This document shows positions 55,235 through 64,000 of a stretch of DNA of 64,000 bases, piece by piece; position 1 is the first letter of the stretch, and the number at the start of each line of letters is the position of its first letter. Origin of the DNA: Gammaproteobacteria bacterium. Lineage in GTDB: Bacteria; Pseudomonadota; Gammaproteobacteria; Arenicellales; JAANXG01. The notes under the pieces are model-generated. The model was not told the origin of the DNA and did no database searches. It was given only the letters and a program-made list of their open reading frames with translations. The stretch covers positions 54,768-118,767 of the forward strand of contig JAHEKE010000008.1 of assembly GCA_024638505.1 (NCBI GenBank), read 5' to 3'. Position numbers and translations under genes: made by a program.

Positions 55235-56012
55235 CCATGCGATCGAAGCCAGAAAACACGGACCGGTCTTAGAGGTAACCATTAATCGACCTAAAGCGAA
55301 CGCCATTGATGCCGCTACCAGCCGGATAATGGGCGAGGTGTTTGCTGACTTCAGAGACGACCCGGCGCTGCGCGCGGCGATCGTGACCGGTCACGGATCG
55401 AAATTCTTCTGTGCCGGCTGGGACCTGAAGGCGGCGGCCGCGGGGGAGGCGCCCGATTCGAACTACGGTGTCGGCGGTTTCGGCGGCATGCAGGAGTTGC
55501 CCGGGTTGAACAAGCCAATCATCGCTGCGGTGAACGGCATGGCGGTAGGGGGAGGGTTTGAGATAGCGCTGTCCGCTGACCTGATTGTGGCTGCGGATCA
55601 GGCCAGCTTCGCCCTGCCTGAAATCAATGCGGGTACCCTGGCGGACGCGGCGACGGTTAAACTGCCAAGACGCATCCCTTATCACGTGGCCATGGACCTG
55701 CTGTTCACCGGACGCTGGATGGATGCCGAAGAGGCACGGCGCTGGGGCCTGGTTAACCGCGTCGTGCCGGCGGACCGCTTGCTTGACGAGGCGCGGAAGC
55801 TGGCCGAGCTGTTAGCGGGTGGCCCCCCCTTGGTTTATGCCTGCATCAAGGAAGTGGCGCGGGAAACGCAGAACATGAGTTTTCAGCAAAGTATGGATAT
55901 GATTAATCAACGCGGGTTCGCCACGGTGGACAAGCTGTATAGCAGCGAGGACCAGCTTGAGGGGGCGCGGGCGTTTGCCGAAAAACGACGGCCGCAATGG
56001 AAGGGCCGCTGA
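55227..56012 (+). CDS. Enoyl-CoA hydratase/isomerase, CaiD-like
   Basis: This is a 261-aa crotonase-fold enzyme. The ATG at 55227 is preferred because AAGGAG lies six bases upstream; another ATG at 55221 is too close to it. The oxyanion-hole stretches are FFCAGWDLKA and AVNGMAVGGGFEIALSADLIVA. Glu residues expected for hydration are in the ALPEINAGTL stretch. The wording is close to carnitinyl-CoA dehydratase, CaiD, but assignment at this level is uncertain. It completes a likely operon with the preceding dehydrogenase and synthetase. Confidence 0.92.
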   Translation: MIDHAIEARKHGPVLEVTINRPKANAIDAATSRIMGEVFADFRDDPALRAAIVTGHGSKFFCAGWDLKAAAAGEAPDSNYGVGGFGGMQELPGLNKPIIAAVNGMAVGGGFEIALSADLIVAADQASFALPEINAGTLADAATVKLPRRIPYHVAMDLLFTGRWMDAEEARRWGLVNRVVPADRLLDEARKLAELLAGGPPLVYACIKEVARETQNMSFQQSMDMINQRGFATVDKLYSSEDQLEGARAFAEKRRPQWKGR

Positions 56013-56060
56013 GCCGGGCCCACACGGTATGGGTTAACGAGAAGATGTAAGCGACGCGCA

Positions 56061-57287
56061 ATGGCGGCTAGGTTTTTCAAGCAGAACAGCAGCAGCGTTT
56101 TTTTGATCGGCACGGCGTGTCTGCTACTGATGCTGTCGTTTGGCTATCGATCTGGTTTTGGTTTATTCGTCAAACCCATCACCGACGCGAATGAATGGGG
56201 TCGCGAAGTGATTTCGCTGTCCCTGGCATTGCAGAATCTGGTGTGGGGGGTGGTCGCCGTGTTTGCCGGTGCCCTGGCAGACCGGTTTGGCAACGTCAAA
56301 GTCGTGGTCGTGGGAGCCGCGCTGTATGGGTTGGGCATGTTTCTCATGGCCGATGTGAGCAGCGCATTGATGCTGCATACCTCAGCCGGTCTGCTCGTCG
56401 GGGCCGGCGTTGCCGGCACCTCGTTCGGCATTATCCTGCCCGCCATGGCGCGGGCGGTGGGCGAAGAAAGGCGGCAATGGGCTCTCGGTTTGGGCACCGC
56501 AGCGGGATCCATGGGACAGTTCGCCGTTGTCCCCGTCGCTCAATCCCTGATATCTGAATTCGGCTGGGCCAGCGCGCTGCATATATTATCCGCATCCTGC
56601 CTGCTCCTAGCTCTGCTGGCCATGCCGCTGGCTCCTTACTCAGGCCGGCAGGAATCCCATCTTAGCGCCATTGACCAGACCATATCGCAGGCACTGAGCG
56701 AAGCGCTTCGCCACGGCTCTTACATGTATTTATTGCTCGGTTTCTTTGTTTGCGGATTCCACGTTGCCTTCATCACGGTTCACATGCCTGCCTTTTTATC
56801 GGACGCCGGCTTCGCTCCGGAAGTCGGCGCGTGGAGTATCTCTATCATCGGTTTGTGCAACGTAGTCGGCGCCTACATGGCCGGGGTTTGGTCTGGGACT
56901 TTCCCCAAAAAAAACATATTGGTTTTTATTTATCTGGGACGCGCTGTCGCCATCGCCGCGTTTTTGACCACCCCGTTCACGCTGCCCTCGGTGCTGATCT
57001 TCAGCGCCGTCATGGGATTCCTGTGGCTCGCTACCATTCCGCCCACCTCAGGTTTAGTCGCGGTCATGTTTGGCACGCGGTATATGGCCCTACTTTATGG
57101 CGTGGTGTTTTTCAGTCATCAGCTTGGGAGCTTCAGCGGAGTATGGTTGGGCGGCTGGCTGTATGACAACACGGGCAGTTATGACGCCATCTGGTGGGCC
57201 GGCATTGTGTTAGGTGTGGCTGCGGCGGTCCTGCACTGGCCGATCCGCGAGGGTCCGGTTACCCGCTTGGCTGCAACCAAAGTTTAG
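56061..57287 (+). CDS. MFS transporter
   Basis: This is a 408-aa inner-membrane carrier with about twelve hydrophobic segments. The motif A region after helix 2 is GALADRFGNVKVVVVG. The N-terminus (FGYRSGFGLFVKPITDANEWGREVIS) is of the monocarboxylate/oxalate-formate porter type. Its place right after the CaiD-like gene, 48 bases downstream, suggests uptake of the acid degraded by this gene group. Confidence 0.92.
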   Translation: MAARFFKQNSSSVFLIGTACLLLMLSFGYRSGFGLFVKPITDANEWGREVISLSLALQNLVWGVVAVFAGALADRFGNVKVVVVGAALYGLGMFLMADVSSALMLHTSAGLLVGAGVAGTSFGIILPAMARAVGEERRQWALGLGTAAGSMGQFAVVPVAQSLISEFGWASALHILSASCLLLALLAMPLAPYSGRQESHLSAIDQTISQALSEALRHGSYMYLLLGFFVCGFHVAFITVHMPAFLSDAGFAPEVGAWSISIIGLCNVVGAYMAGVWSGTFPKKNILVFIYLGRAVAIAAFLTTPFTLPSVLIFSAVMGFLWLATIPPTSGLVAVMFGTRYMALLYGVVFFSHQLGSFSGVWLGGWLYDNTGSYDAIWWAGIVLGVAAAVLHWPIREGPVTRLAATKV

Positions 57288-57460
57288 GGGAGTCGTGTAA
57301 AAACGTGCGCCTTGGTTCACTCGACCGGGCACCGCTCAAGGTGGGCAACATACCTGACCCGCAGCGTCGGCGTATAGGTCAAACAGGCAGCCGTATAGGC
57401 CTGCGCCTGAAATCAGCGTAATATGGCAAGCGCCATCTTTTTTGTGAGGAGGACGCGCAA

Positions 57461-58051
57461 ATGAAGGGAGATTTCAAGGCCAGATACTCCATTCCCCTGG
57501 CACCCAATACGACTTTTAGCCGTCCCAAACCAGCCGCCGACTGGGTTGATTTGGATAATCCTGCCATAGACGTCATGACGGATTTCAATGTCGTCGAACC
57601 GAAAACGATTAATCCGGAGACGACCATAGACGACGCCCTGGAGCAAATGAAAAAGCAGGGCGTGCGCCTGCTGCTGGTTATAGATGAGCAGAAGGAGATT
57701 ATTGGGGTCATTACGGCAAAAGATATCCAGGGCGAAAAGCCGATCAAGATTGTGCAGGAAACGCAGGCGGCGCGTGCAGAAATTAGGGTCAAAGATATCA
57801 TGACACCGCAGCCGCTAATCTCCGTGCTGAACATGGTCAGCGTGCAGGAAGCTCAGGTTGGACATATTGTGCAAACCCTGCATGAATTAAAACGACAGCA
57901 TACGCTGGTGGTCGAGGTCGATGAGCGCGCTAAGCAGATAGTGCGAGGCATGTTTTCAACCAGTCAAATCAATAAACAGATGCACACCCAGACGGATGAC
58001 GACATCACGCCGGCGGACACCTTCGCGGAAATCGTGCGGAACGTCAGCTAA
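57461..58051 (+). CDS. CBS-domain protein
   Basis: This 196-aa protein carries a pair of CBS motifs that could bind adenosine nucleotides. The first is in the stretch VRLLLVIDEQKEIIGVITAKDI and the second ends HTLVVEVDERAKQIVRGMFSTSQI. A strong GGAGG site seven bases upstream supports the ATG at 57461. No catalytic domain is attached, so it is probably a free regulatory subunit whose partner is unknown. Confidence 0.85.
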   Translation: MKGDFKARYSIPLAPNTTFSRPKPAADWVDLDNPAIDVMTDFNVVEPKTINPETTIDDALEQMKKQGVRLLLVIDEQKEIIGVITAKDIQGEKPIKIVQETQAARAEIRVKDIMTPQPLISVLNMVSVQEAQVGHIVQTLHELKRQHTLVVEVDERAKQIVRGMFSTSQINKQMHTQTDDDITPADTFAEIVRNVS

Positions 58052-58144
58052 AGTACGATAACAGCGTCGCAACGGCGCAAGCTGACCGCTGCATGAGTGT
58101 CGGCGGGACAGACGGCCAGCATTACCACCGTCCAGGAGCGGAAG

Positions 58145-58888
58145 ATGGCAGGCAAACGTATTCTCGTGCTGCAGCATATCGCGGTAGAGCACCCCGGCGT
58201 GTTCAGGGATTTTCTGCGACAGGACGGAATCCAGTGGGAGGCGGTTGAGCTCGATCAAAATGCGTCCATTCCCGCGCTTGATGGCTACGACGCGCTGTGG
58301 GTCATGGGCGGGCCCATGGATGTGTGGCAGGATGAGCAGTACCCATGGCTGCTCGAGGAAAAACACGTCATACGGCAGGCGGTAGCTGAGCGCGAACTGC
58401 CGTTCTTCGGGCTGTGTCTGGGTCATCAGCTGCTGGCAGCCGCCTTGGGCGGTAGTGTCGGTCCGGCAGAGCATCCTGAGATTGGAATTCTCGATGTCCA
58501 TCTGACTGCGGACGGTCAAAACAGTCCGTTCTTTCGCGATCTCCCCGCCACCACTCGGTGTTTGCAGTGGCACAGCGCCGAAATAAAATCGCTGCCGCCG
58601 CAAGCCGTGGTGCTGGCGTCGACATCGGCCTGTGAGGTGCAGGCTATGTCGATAAACGGCAACGCGCTCAGCCTCCAGTTTCATGTCGAGATAGCCGCCA
58701 ACACGGTAACCGAGTGGGGGGCTGTGCCTGAATACAAGCAGGCGCTGGAAGAGCGGCTTGGCGCGGGCGCGCTAGATCAATTCAGCGCTGAGGCTGCAGC
58801 AAGCATGGACGCTTTCAATCAGTGTGCGCGCGTGCTTTATGCTAACTGGAAGCGCGCGGCTTGGGGTCAGTCGCCAGAAAACCAGTGA
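58145..58888 (+). CDS. Class I glutamine amidotransferase-like protein
   Basis: This 247-aa protein has the class I glutaminase fold. The start at 58145 has GGAG eight bases upstream. The nucleophile Cys is in FFGLCLGHQLLA, and the His and Glu of the triad lie in SLQFHVEIA. GGPMDVWQDEQYPWL is typical of the stand-alone group related to GMP synthase glutaminase. The partner synthetase domain is absent, so the acceptor is unknown. Confidence 0.9.
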   Translation: MAGKRILVLQHIAVEHPGVFRDFLRQDGIQWEAVELDQNASIPALDGYDALWVMGGPMDVWQDEQYPWLLEEKHVIRQAVAERELPFFGLCLGHQLLAAALGGSVGPAEHPEIGILDVHLTADGQNSPFFRDLPATTRCLQWHSAEIKSLPPQAVVLASTSACEVQAMSINGNALSLQFHVEIAANTVTEWGAVPEYKQALEERLGAGALDQFSAEAAASMDAFNQCARVLYANWKRAAWGQSPENQ

Positions 58889-58949
58889 CCACGGCTATCA
58901 CCTGACGCCACAGGTGAGGTAGGCTCTACTGGCGCTAAAATACGGGTAA

Positions 58950-59608
58950 ATGATGGAAAATACGAACAGACTAGCCGTGTACTCATCGACGCAGAGAACG
59001 CACAATCAAGCATTGTCGATGGTCTACTGGCAGAGGTGGCCAATTATGGAACGGCGAGCGTCAAACGGATTTATGGCGACTGGAAGAACGCGACGGATAG
59101 CGCGATGATTATTGACGCCATGGATTTACTGTACACCGAGAACTTTGACGGATTCTGCATCGTATCGAGCGACAGTGATTTTACCAAGCTGGCATCAAGG
59201 ATTAGGGAGGCGGGATTATTGGTGTATGGATTTGGTGAACAAAAGACACCTTCCGCGTTTGTTTCAGCCTGTTGTGACAAGTTCATCTATACGGAGGTGC
59301 TCAGAGCTAAGACAGATGAGAGTAAAGCCATTGCGAAGAAATCCAGCCAGCAGTTAAAACGGGATGCGAGGCTGGTAAGTTTGTTACGCAATGCGGTGGA
59401 GGCATCTTCCGACGACAGCGGTTGGGCCATTCTCTCTCACGTTGGTACGAACATCGCGAAGCAGTCTCCTGAGTTTGATTCAAGGAACTATGGTTATGCG
59501 AAATTGGGAGAATTGGTTACGGCTACAAAGCTGTTTGAGGTGGAAGAACGGCTAATGGGCGCGGGTAATTCGAAGGCGCATTATGTTCGCGACGAAAGAA
59601 AAAAATAA
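58950..59608 (+). pseudogene. NYN-domain (LabA/DUF88-like) gene, frameshifted and internally deleted
   Basis: The sequence encodes a NYN-domain protein of the PIN-like nuclease group followed by an OST-HTH/LOTUS-like domain. The ATG start (58950 or 58953) gives MMENTNRLAV, but the next residues VLIDAENAQSS are in another frame: an extra GT in GCCGTGTACTC at 58975-58985 breaks the frame. Downstream, GDW is followed directly by KNATDSAMIIDAMDLLY. Relatives I recall have about 28 extra residues between these (a GWKK...IQPIQQF...GKN segment). Conserved acidic residues remain in SSDSDF. Two separate lesions suggest a decayed gene; a sequencing error could explain the frameshift but not the deletion. 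Confidence 0.7.
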
Positions 59609-59641
59609 GCCTTGGCCAATCTGCCTGGGTGCCAGAGCTTG

Positions 59642-60667
59642 ATGCAGACATTGCCGGCTCGCTGGTACGTAGACCAGTCAATATATCGCCGGGAGAGAAA
59701 ACATATTTTCTCCTCGGCGTGGTGGCCGATCGGGCCGGTTGAATCGCTGGCAAAACCAGGCGCCTACCGGGCGGAGAATCTGTTTGGCTATCGCCTGTTC
59801 GTTATACGGGATCAGACTGGTCAACTGCGCGCGTTCCATAATGTCTGTCGTCATCGCGCGTCTACGCTGCTGCAGGACGGTCAAGGTGAGTGTAAAGAGC
59901 TGCGCTGCCCTTATCATGGCTGGCTGTATGCGCTCGATGGCACGCTCAAGCGGGCGCCGGCTTTCATCCAAGGAGAGCTTGACGCTGCTGGCTACCATCT
60001 TTTTCCAGTGCGAGTCGAGACCTGGCGGGGACTTGTGTTTGTTTGCCTGAGCGATGAGGCTGACGATTTAATGACCTGGCTGGGCAGTGTCGATCGACTG
60101 TGCGCGCAATTCCCGGGGCCGGACACCCTTACTTTTTTTAAGGAGTTTGAAGTACGAGGGGAAGCCAACTGGAAAACCTACTGCGATAATACGGTTGAGG
60201 GTTATCATTTGAATCGGGTTCACCCGCGGTTGGCCCAGGCTTTAGCAACAGGGAAAGTAGTCATTAAATCCTATGATGAGGGACGAGTGGTGGCGTTTCA
60301 CGTGACTTATGCCGGTGACAGTGACGGCGCGACGCTGCGGGGAGTTGACGGATTGTGGATTTACCGTTTCCCCGGATTCCAGCTGACGGCGAGTGAGCAT
60401 GTGTTCAAAGGAGAGCGCATCGAACCGGTCTCGCCAGGAGAGCTGCGTTCTCTCAACTGGCTGTGGTTTCAGGGTATCGATCAGACCCAGGTAACCGATG
60501 CCTGTGAATGGAGCAAGCAGGTTGTGCTCGAGGATGTGGCGGCGTGTGAGCGGGTGCAGGTGAATCTGCGGACTGGAATATACCAGCATGGACCCTTATC
60601 CCCCCTGCAGGAGACCCACGTGGCAAAATTTCAGGCGCTTGTCAGACAGGCAATCGAAGCGGTGTGA
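59642..60667 (+). CDS. Rieske-type ring-hydroxylating oxygenase, alpha subunit-like
   Basis: This 341-aa oxygenase is of the Rieske non-heme iron type. The ATG at 59642 gives TLPARWYVDQSIYRRERKHIF as the start; a TTG at 59612 is an alternative. The Rieske cluster ligands are visible in CRHRAS and CPYHGW. The iron site is in NTVEGYHLNRVHP with two His; a further Asp is expected later. The TLPARWY start is common in the group that oxidises choline, glycine betaine and carnitine, which fits the CoA-pathway genes to the left. No separate reductase gene is seen. Confidence 0.9.
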   Translation: MQTLPARWYVDQSIYRRERKHIFSSAWWPIGPVESLAKPGAYRAENLFGYRLFVIRDQTGQLRAFHNVCRHRASTLLQDGQGECKELRCPYHGWLYALDGTLKRAPAFIQGELDAAGYHLFPVRVETWRGLVFVCLSDEADDLMTWLGSVDRLCAQFPGPDTLTFFKEFEVRGEANWKTYCDNTVEGYHLNRVHPRLAQALATGKVVIKSYDEGRVVAFHVTYAGDSDGATLRGVDGLWIYRFPGFQLTASEHVFKGERIEPVSPGELRSLNWLWFQGIDQTQVTDACEWSKQVVLEDVAACERVQVNLRTGIYQHGPLSPLQETHVAKFQALVRQAIEAV

Positions 60668-60730
60668 GACTGAATGCTGAAGTCACCAGCCGGACGCGAG
60701 GCAGCGCGCTGTTGCTTCTCAGCCATTTGA

Positions 60731-61537
60731 CTAGTTTGCTTTTTTATTCTGCGTTAATGCACCGAGATAGACGGTCAGTACTTCACGCAGTTTCGGGGTC
60801 AGCTTTTCAGCTTTCTCCTCGTTGTAAGCGTACTCTTCTTCCTCATTCAGATAAGTCGACTGCGCCAACTCCATCTGCACGGCGTGAATGTCCTTGGCGG
60901 GTTTGCCATAGTAGCGTGTGATGTAGCCACCAACGAAGCGACCGTTTATAGTTGATGTAAACTCACCCGATCGAATCACCTGCGCGATGGCATAGCCAAT
61001 CTCCTGGGCACAACTCTCTGCATTCGCCGTACCAAGATTAAGGTCGGGCAGTTTGCCTTTAAATAAATTGGGTACGCGGGAGGCTATGGAGTGGGCATCA
61101 TAGAGCAGGGCGTAACCATGCGTTTCTTTCAGCTGGGTTAATACCTCCGACAGCTTGCTATGGTATGGGCGCCAGTAGGTGTCGATACGATCCTGCTTGT
61201 CCTCTTCGCTAAGCGGTTCCTGATCAACGTACAGCGGAGAGCCATCGAACAAAGTCATGGGAATCAGTCCGGTCGATGTTTGCTGTTCATATAACTGCTT
61301 GTCGTCTGGCGCACGGTTGAGGTCAACAACGTATCGACTGTAGTTCGCGCTCAGGACGGAGGCTCCCATTTCTTTGGCGAATTCATACAGCCGCGTAACG
61401 TGCCAATCGGTATCGGGTAATTTCTTAGCCGCACTGGTAAAACGTCCAAAGATCTTGTCCGGCACATTCGTCCCGGCGTGGGGCACGCTTACCAGCAGCG
61501 GGGTGGACCCGCTGTGAAAGGAAAATAAGTCAGCCAT
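60731..61537 (-). CDS. hutG: N-formylglutamate deformylase
   Basis: HutG releases formate from N-formylglutamate, the last step of five-step histidine breakdown. It is 268 aa. Conserved stretches are VSVPHAGTNVPD, VDLNRAPDDKQLY, LLYDAHSIASRVP, GYITRYYGKPAKDIHAVQMELAQ and the acidic stretch after YLNEE. It starts 11 bases after the end of hutH and shares its strand with hutF. Confidence 0.95.
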   Translation of the reverse strand: MADLFSFHSGSTPLLVSVPHAGTNVPDKIFGRFTSAAKKLPDTDWHVTRLYEFAKEMGASVLSANYSRYVVDLNRAPDDKQLYEQQTSTGLIPMTLFDGSPLYVDQEPLSEEDKQDRIDTYWRPYHSKLSEVLTQLKETHGYALLYDAHSIASRVPNLFKGKLPDLNLGTANAESCAQEIGYAIAQVIRSGEFTSTINGRFVGGYITRYYGKPAKDIHAVQMELAQSTYLNEEEEYAYNEEKAEKLTPKLREVLTVYLGALTQNKKAN

Positions 61538-61548
61538 ATCAATAATTG

Positions 61549-63081
61549 CTACGCTTCATTGTCGAGGTAGGTGTAGGCCCGAGCGCCGAAAGCGCTGTCT
61601 AGAATCAGTTTGGATACCGCATCTAAATCGGGTTGAAAATACCGATCCTCCTCCCATTTAGACGCCGCGCTTCTTATAGTCGCATGCGCATGTTCGAGAG
61701 CTTCATTGGACCGCATGGGTCGCCTTAAATCAATACCTTGTGCGGCGGCGAGCAGTTCAATCGCCAGTATATAGCGGGTGTTCTCATTCATTTCAATCAG
61801 CCGACGTGCGGCGAATGTCGACATGCTGACGTGATCTTCCTGATTAGCCGATGTTGGCAAACTGTCGACACAGGCAGGATGTGCTAATGCCTTGTTTTCA
61901 CTGGCTAAAGCGGCAGCGGTGACTTGGGCCACCATGAATCCCGAATTTAAACCGGCGTCATCGACCAGGAAGGGGGGTAGCTGACTCAGACTGGAATCTA
62001 TCAGCAGCGCTGTTCTGCGCTCGGACAAAGCCCCTATTTCGGCAATCGCCAGAGCCAGGTTATCTGCCGCCATAGCGACCGGTTCACCGTGGAAATTCCC
62101 GCCGGATAGAATCTCGTCGCGCTGCACCAGCACCAGCGGATTGTCCGACACGGCGTTGGCCTCGGCGCGCAGCTGCGCGGCCGCCGTCTTCATCTGATCC
62201 AGGCATGCGCCCATTACCTGAGGCTGGCAGCGCAGGGAGTAGGGGTCCTGTACCCGATCGCAGTCCGCATGGGACCGGCCGAATTCACTTTCCGCTAACA
62301 GGCTGCGATAGATTCGAGCCGCTTCGATCTGCCCGCGCTGCCCGCGCACGCGGTGTATCTCTTCATCGAAAGGAACGCGGCTGCCCAGCGCTGCTTCAAC
62401 CGTCATGCTGCCGGCAACAAACGCTGCATCAATGTTTCTTTCCGCCTGAAACAGCCCCTGTAACGCGAGCGCGGTTGAAACCTGCGTCCCGTTGAGCAGG
62501 CCTAGACCGTCTTTTGCCGCCAGCTGGATCGGCTCAAGGCCGGCATCCGCTAGCGCGCTCTGGCCGTCCTTCAGCTGGCCTGCGTTTCGCACCTGACCCC
62601 TGCCTATCAGGGGCAGGCTGAGATGCGCCAGAGGGGCCAGGTCCCCACTGGCCCCGACGGACCCTTTGCCTGGAATCACCGGATAAAGTTCGCGGTTGAG
62701 CATGTCAACCAGCAGTTGGATGACTTTTTGGCTAACGCCTGAATATCCCTGGGCGAGGGCATTAATTTTAAGCAGCATAGCCAGCCTTACGCAGGCGTCA
62801 TCCAGCGGCGATCCGACTCCGGTGGCATGGGACAGCACCAGGTTTGTCTGTAGCGCAGCGAGCTGCTCCCGGCTGATCCGCGTTTGCGCCAGTCGACCAA
62901 AACCGGTGTTGACACCATACACCGTGGCGCCTGATGCGAGAACCCGTTCCACTACGCTACGACTGCTGGCCACAGCGTCCCAGGTATTCTGCGTGATGCT
63001 GAGATGAACCGCGTCCTGATAGACGCGCCGCAGATCGGCGATGGATAAGCCGCCGGGCGCAAACTCAATATTGATTGGCAT
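61549..63081 (-). CDS. hutH: Histidine ammonia-lyase
   Basis: HutH removes ammonia from histidine to give urocanate. It is 510 aa. The self-made MIO cofactor forms from Ala-Ser-Gly in [15 protein letters not shown] near residue 143. Other conserved stretches are [24 protein letters not shown] and the [14 protein letters not shown] region, with the active-site Tyr and Gln nearby. It follows hutF with 91 bases between; hutU and hutI are not in the window. Confidence 0.97.
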   Translation of the reverse strand: MPINIEFAPGGLSIADLRRVYQDAVHLSITQNTWDAVASSRSVVERVLASGATVYGVNTGFGRLAQTRISREQLAALQTNLVLSHATGVGSPLDDACVRLAMLLKINALAQGYSGVSQKVIQLLVDMLNRELYPVIPGKGSVGASGDLAPLAHLSLPLIGRGQVRNAGQLKDGQSALADAGLEPIQLAAKDGLGLLNGTQVSTALALQGLFQAERNIDAAFVAGSMTVEAALGSRVPFDEEIHRVRGQRGQIEAARIYRSLLAESEFGRSHADCDRVQDPYSLRCQPQVMGACLDQMKTAAAQLRAEANAVSDNPLVLVQRDEILSGGNFHGEPVAMAADNLALAIAEIGALSERRTALLIDSSLSQLPPFLVDDAGLNSGFMVAQVTAAALASENKALAHPACVDSLPTSANQEDHVSMSTFAARRLIEMNENTRYILAIELLAAAQGIDLRRPMRSNEALEHAHATIRSAASKWEEDRYFQPDLDAVSKLILDSAFGARAYTYLDNEA

Positions 63082-63172
63082 GACGCAGGGTGCTTAATAA
63101 AGTTATGAAAATTTAGTTTAAGCTATTGCGGACGTGGTGGTAACCAGTGTGGTTCTCGCTGCCGGTGGAGGA

Positions 63173-64000
63173 TCAGTTCTTCAGCTGGTTGATCGCTGTT
63201 TTGAAGTTGGCCAGGATCTGCTGTTCATGCACATGTACCTGATTTTGCACCACGCGCTGACCGCCAACATAAACGTCACGCACCAGACAGGCGTTGCCGG
63301 AAAAGATCCAGCTGTCCAGCAGGGCATCTCCCTGACGACCGTGGAGCAGTGGATGCGCGGTATTGATGACAATGAAGTCGGCGCGATTACCGGCCTCTAT
63401 TCGACCAGTGCGCCGGCCGCAAGCCTGCGCTCCGCCGTCCACAGCCCGCTCGAACAAAAAACGGCCGCTGCTCCGCCCGTCGCCCGCCAGCACGTTACGC
63501 GCCTGTTGCTGCAGTCTCTGCCCATACTCCAGCCAACGCAGCTCTTCCACCGGGCTGACGGAAATTTGACTGTCTGAACCGATACCGAATGCTCCACCGT
63601 TCAGCAAAAACGGCGGCATATTGAAAAAGCCGTCACCCAGGTTGGCCTCTGTCGTTGGGCACAGCCCTGCCACGGCGCCGCTGCGGGCCAGCTCAACGGC
63701 TTCTGTGTCGGTCATATGGGTCGCATGAATCAAACACCACCTGTTATTCACGTCGAAGTTGCGCAAGAGCCATTGAACTGGGCGTTTGCCCGCCTGCGCC
63801 AGGCAGCCTTCGACTTCCTGCGCCTGTTCGGCGATATGAATATGTACTGGCGCGTTGTCGTTCTTGGTGGCGGTCAGGACTTCCTCGAGCAGAGGGTGGT
63901 TGATGGCGCGCAGAGAGTGCGGGGCCACACCAAAAGATTGGTTCGGGTCATCCTGGGTATCGCGCACCACCTCGGAGAGGATTTGCATATAACCTTCTGC
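63173..64000 (-). CDS. hutF: Formimidoylglutamate deiminase (N-terminus outside window)
   Basis: This is the C-terminal part of HutF, which hydrolyses N-formimidoylglutamate to N-formylglutamate and ammonia. The frame stays open to the window edge, so the gene begins to the right of base 64000. Visible amidohydrolase features are the metal-site His residues in HIHIAEQ and CLIHATHMTD, CPTTEANLGDG, and the metal Asp in GIGSDSQIS. The late IEAGNRADFIVINTAHPLL is typical. With hutG it indicates the five-step pathway with formylglutamate as an intermediate. Confidence 0.95.
   Translation of the reverse strand, partial: AEGYMQILSEVVRDTQDDPNQSFGVAPHSLRAINHPLLEEVLTATKNDNAPVHIHIAEQAQEVEGCLAQAGKRPVQWLLRNFDVNNRWCLIHATHMTDTEAVELARSGAVAGLCPTTEANLGDGFFNMPPFLLNGGAFGIGSDSQISVSPVEELRWLEYGQRLQQQARNVLAGDGRSSGRFLFERAVDGGAQACGRRTGRIEAGNRADFIVINTAHPLLHGRQGDALLDSWIFSGNACLVRDVYVGGQRVVQNQVHVHEQQILANFKTAINQLKN

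Noticed and set aside
57956..58684. Open frame of 242 codons on the minus strand
   Set aside because: It runs antisense through the CBS and glutamine amidotransferase genes and is low-complexity in Arg, His and Leu.

Overview
The window reads as a chromosomal stretch of a gram-negative gammaproteobacterium. Four things support this: a lipid A/Lol/KDO biosynthesis block, the gene order uvrC-pgsA-tRNA-Gly-tRNA-Cys-tRNA-Leu familiar from Enterobacteria and Pseudomonas relatives, a comEC-exbBD-msbA-lpxK-Trm112-kdsB-PTP order like that of Pseudomonas, and a five-step (HutF/HutG) histidine pathway. The species is not identified. A two-component pair of the type tied to the 'proteobacterial dedicated sortase' system hints at a marine or aquatic lineage, but this is inference.

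Layout. (1) 1-16760 is conserved housekeeping: the end of lysS, a Lol lipoprotein exporter with one permease gene, DUF2062, comEC, exbB/exbD, msbA, lpxK, a Trm112-like protein, kdsB, a tyrosine phosphatase, an L,D-transpeptidase, nagZ, efp, a family 5 uracil-DNA glycosylase, uvrC, pgsA and tRNA-Gly. (2) 16761-24886 is accessory. An unknown secreted protein sits between tRNA-Gly and tRNA-Cys/tRNA-Leu; then come an 812-base stretch without a convincing gene, a polytopic membrane protein, two glycosyltransferases, a short-chain dehydrogenase and a HupE/UreJ-like protein. (3) 25111-38005 is a nonribosomal peptide cluster: a stand-alone adenylation enzyme, a stand-alone carrier protein, a C-A-T module whose A domain is interrupted by a PP-loop ATPase domain, and a C-A-T-TE module. 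On the opposite strand lie a GT1-type glycosyltransferase and an acyl-CoA-dehydrogenase-like enzyme of the carrier-bound amino acid oxidase type. (4) 38205-47069 is mixed: an unknown lipoprotein, class I fructose-bisphosphate aldolase, a mini zinc-ribbon protein, a sulfotransferase, a PdsS/PdsR-like two-component pair and a KefB/C-type antiporter. (5) 47177-60667 is a CoA-ester catabolic region: MaoC hydratase, two acyl-CoA dehydrogenases, a CaiB-like CoA transferase, a class II aldolase, DUF1638, an ADP-forming acyl-CoA synthetase, a CaiD-like hydratase, an MFS carrier, a CBS protein, a glutamine amidotransferase, a broken NYN-domain gene and a Rieske oxygenase. (6) 60731-64000 holds hutG, hutH and the 3' part of hutF.

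The most interesting item is the NRPS at 26994-31232. Its adenylation domain has an asparagine-like specificity code (DLTKIGEVGK, read by hand) and is split after motif A8 by about 325 residues. The insert resembles the WbpG/PseA sugar amidotransferases and the TtuA-type thiolases: two CxxC pairs, SGGKDS and a mid-domain CxxC. That predicts amidine or thioamide chemistry on a carrier-bound asparagine, a tailoring step I do not know to have been described. Other points worth checking are paired 17-bp palindromes after the aldolase gene, a perfect 15-bp palindrome before it, the interrupted tRNA array, and the NYN gene carrying both a frameshift and an internal deletion.
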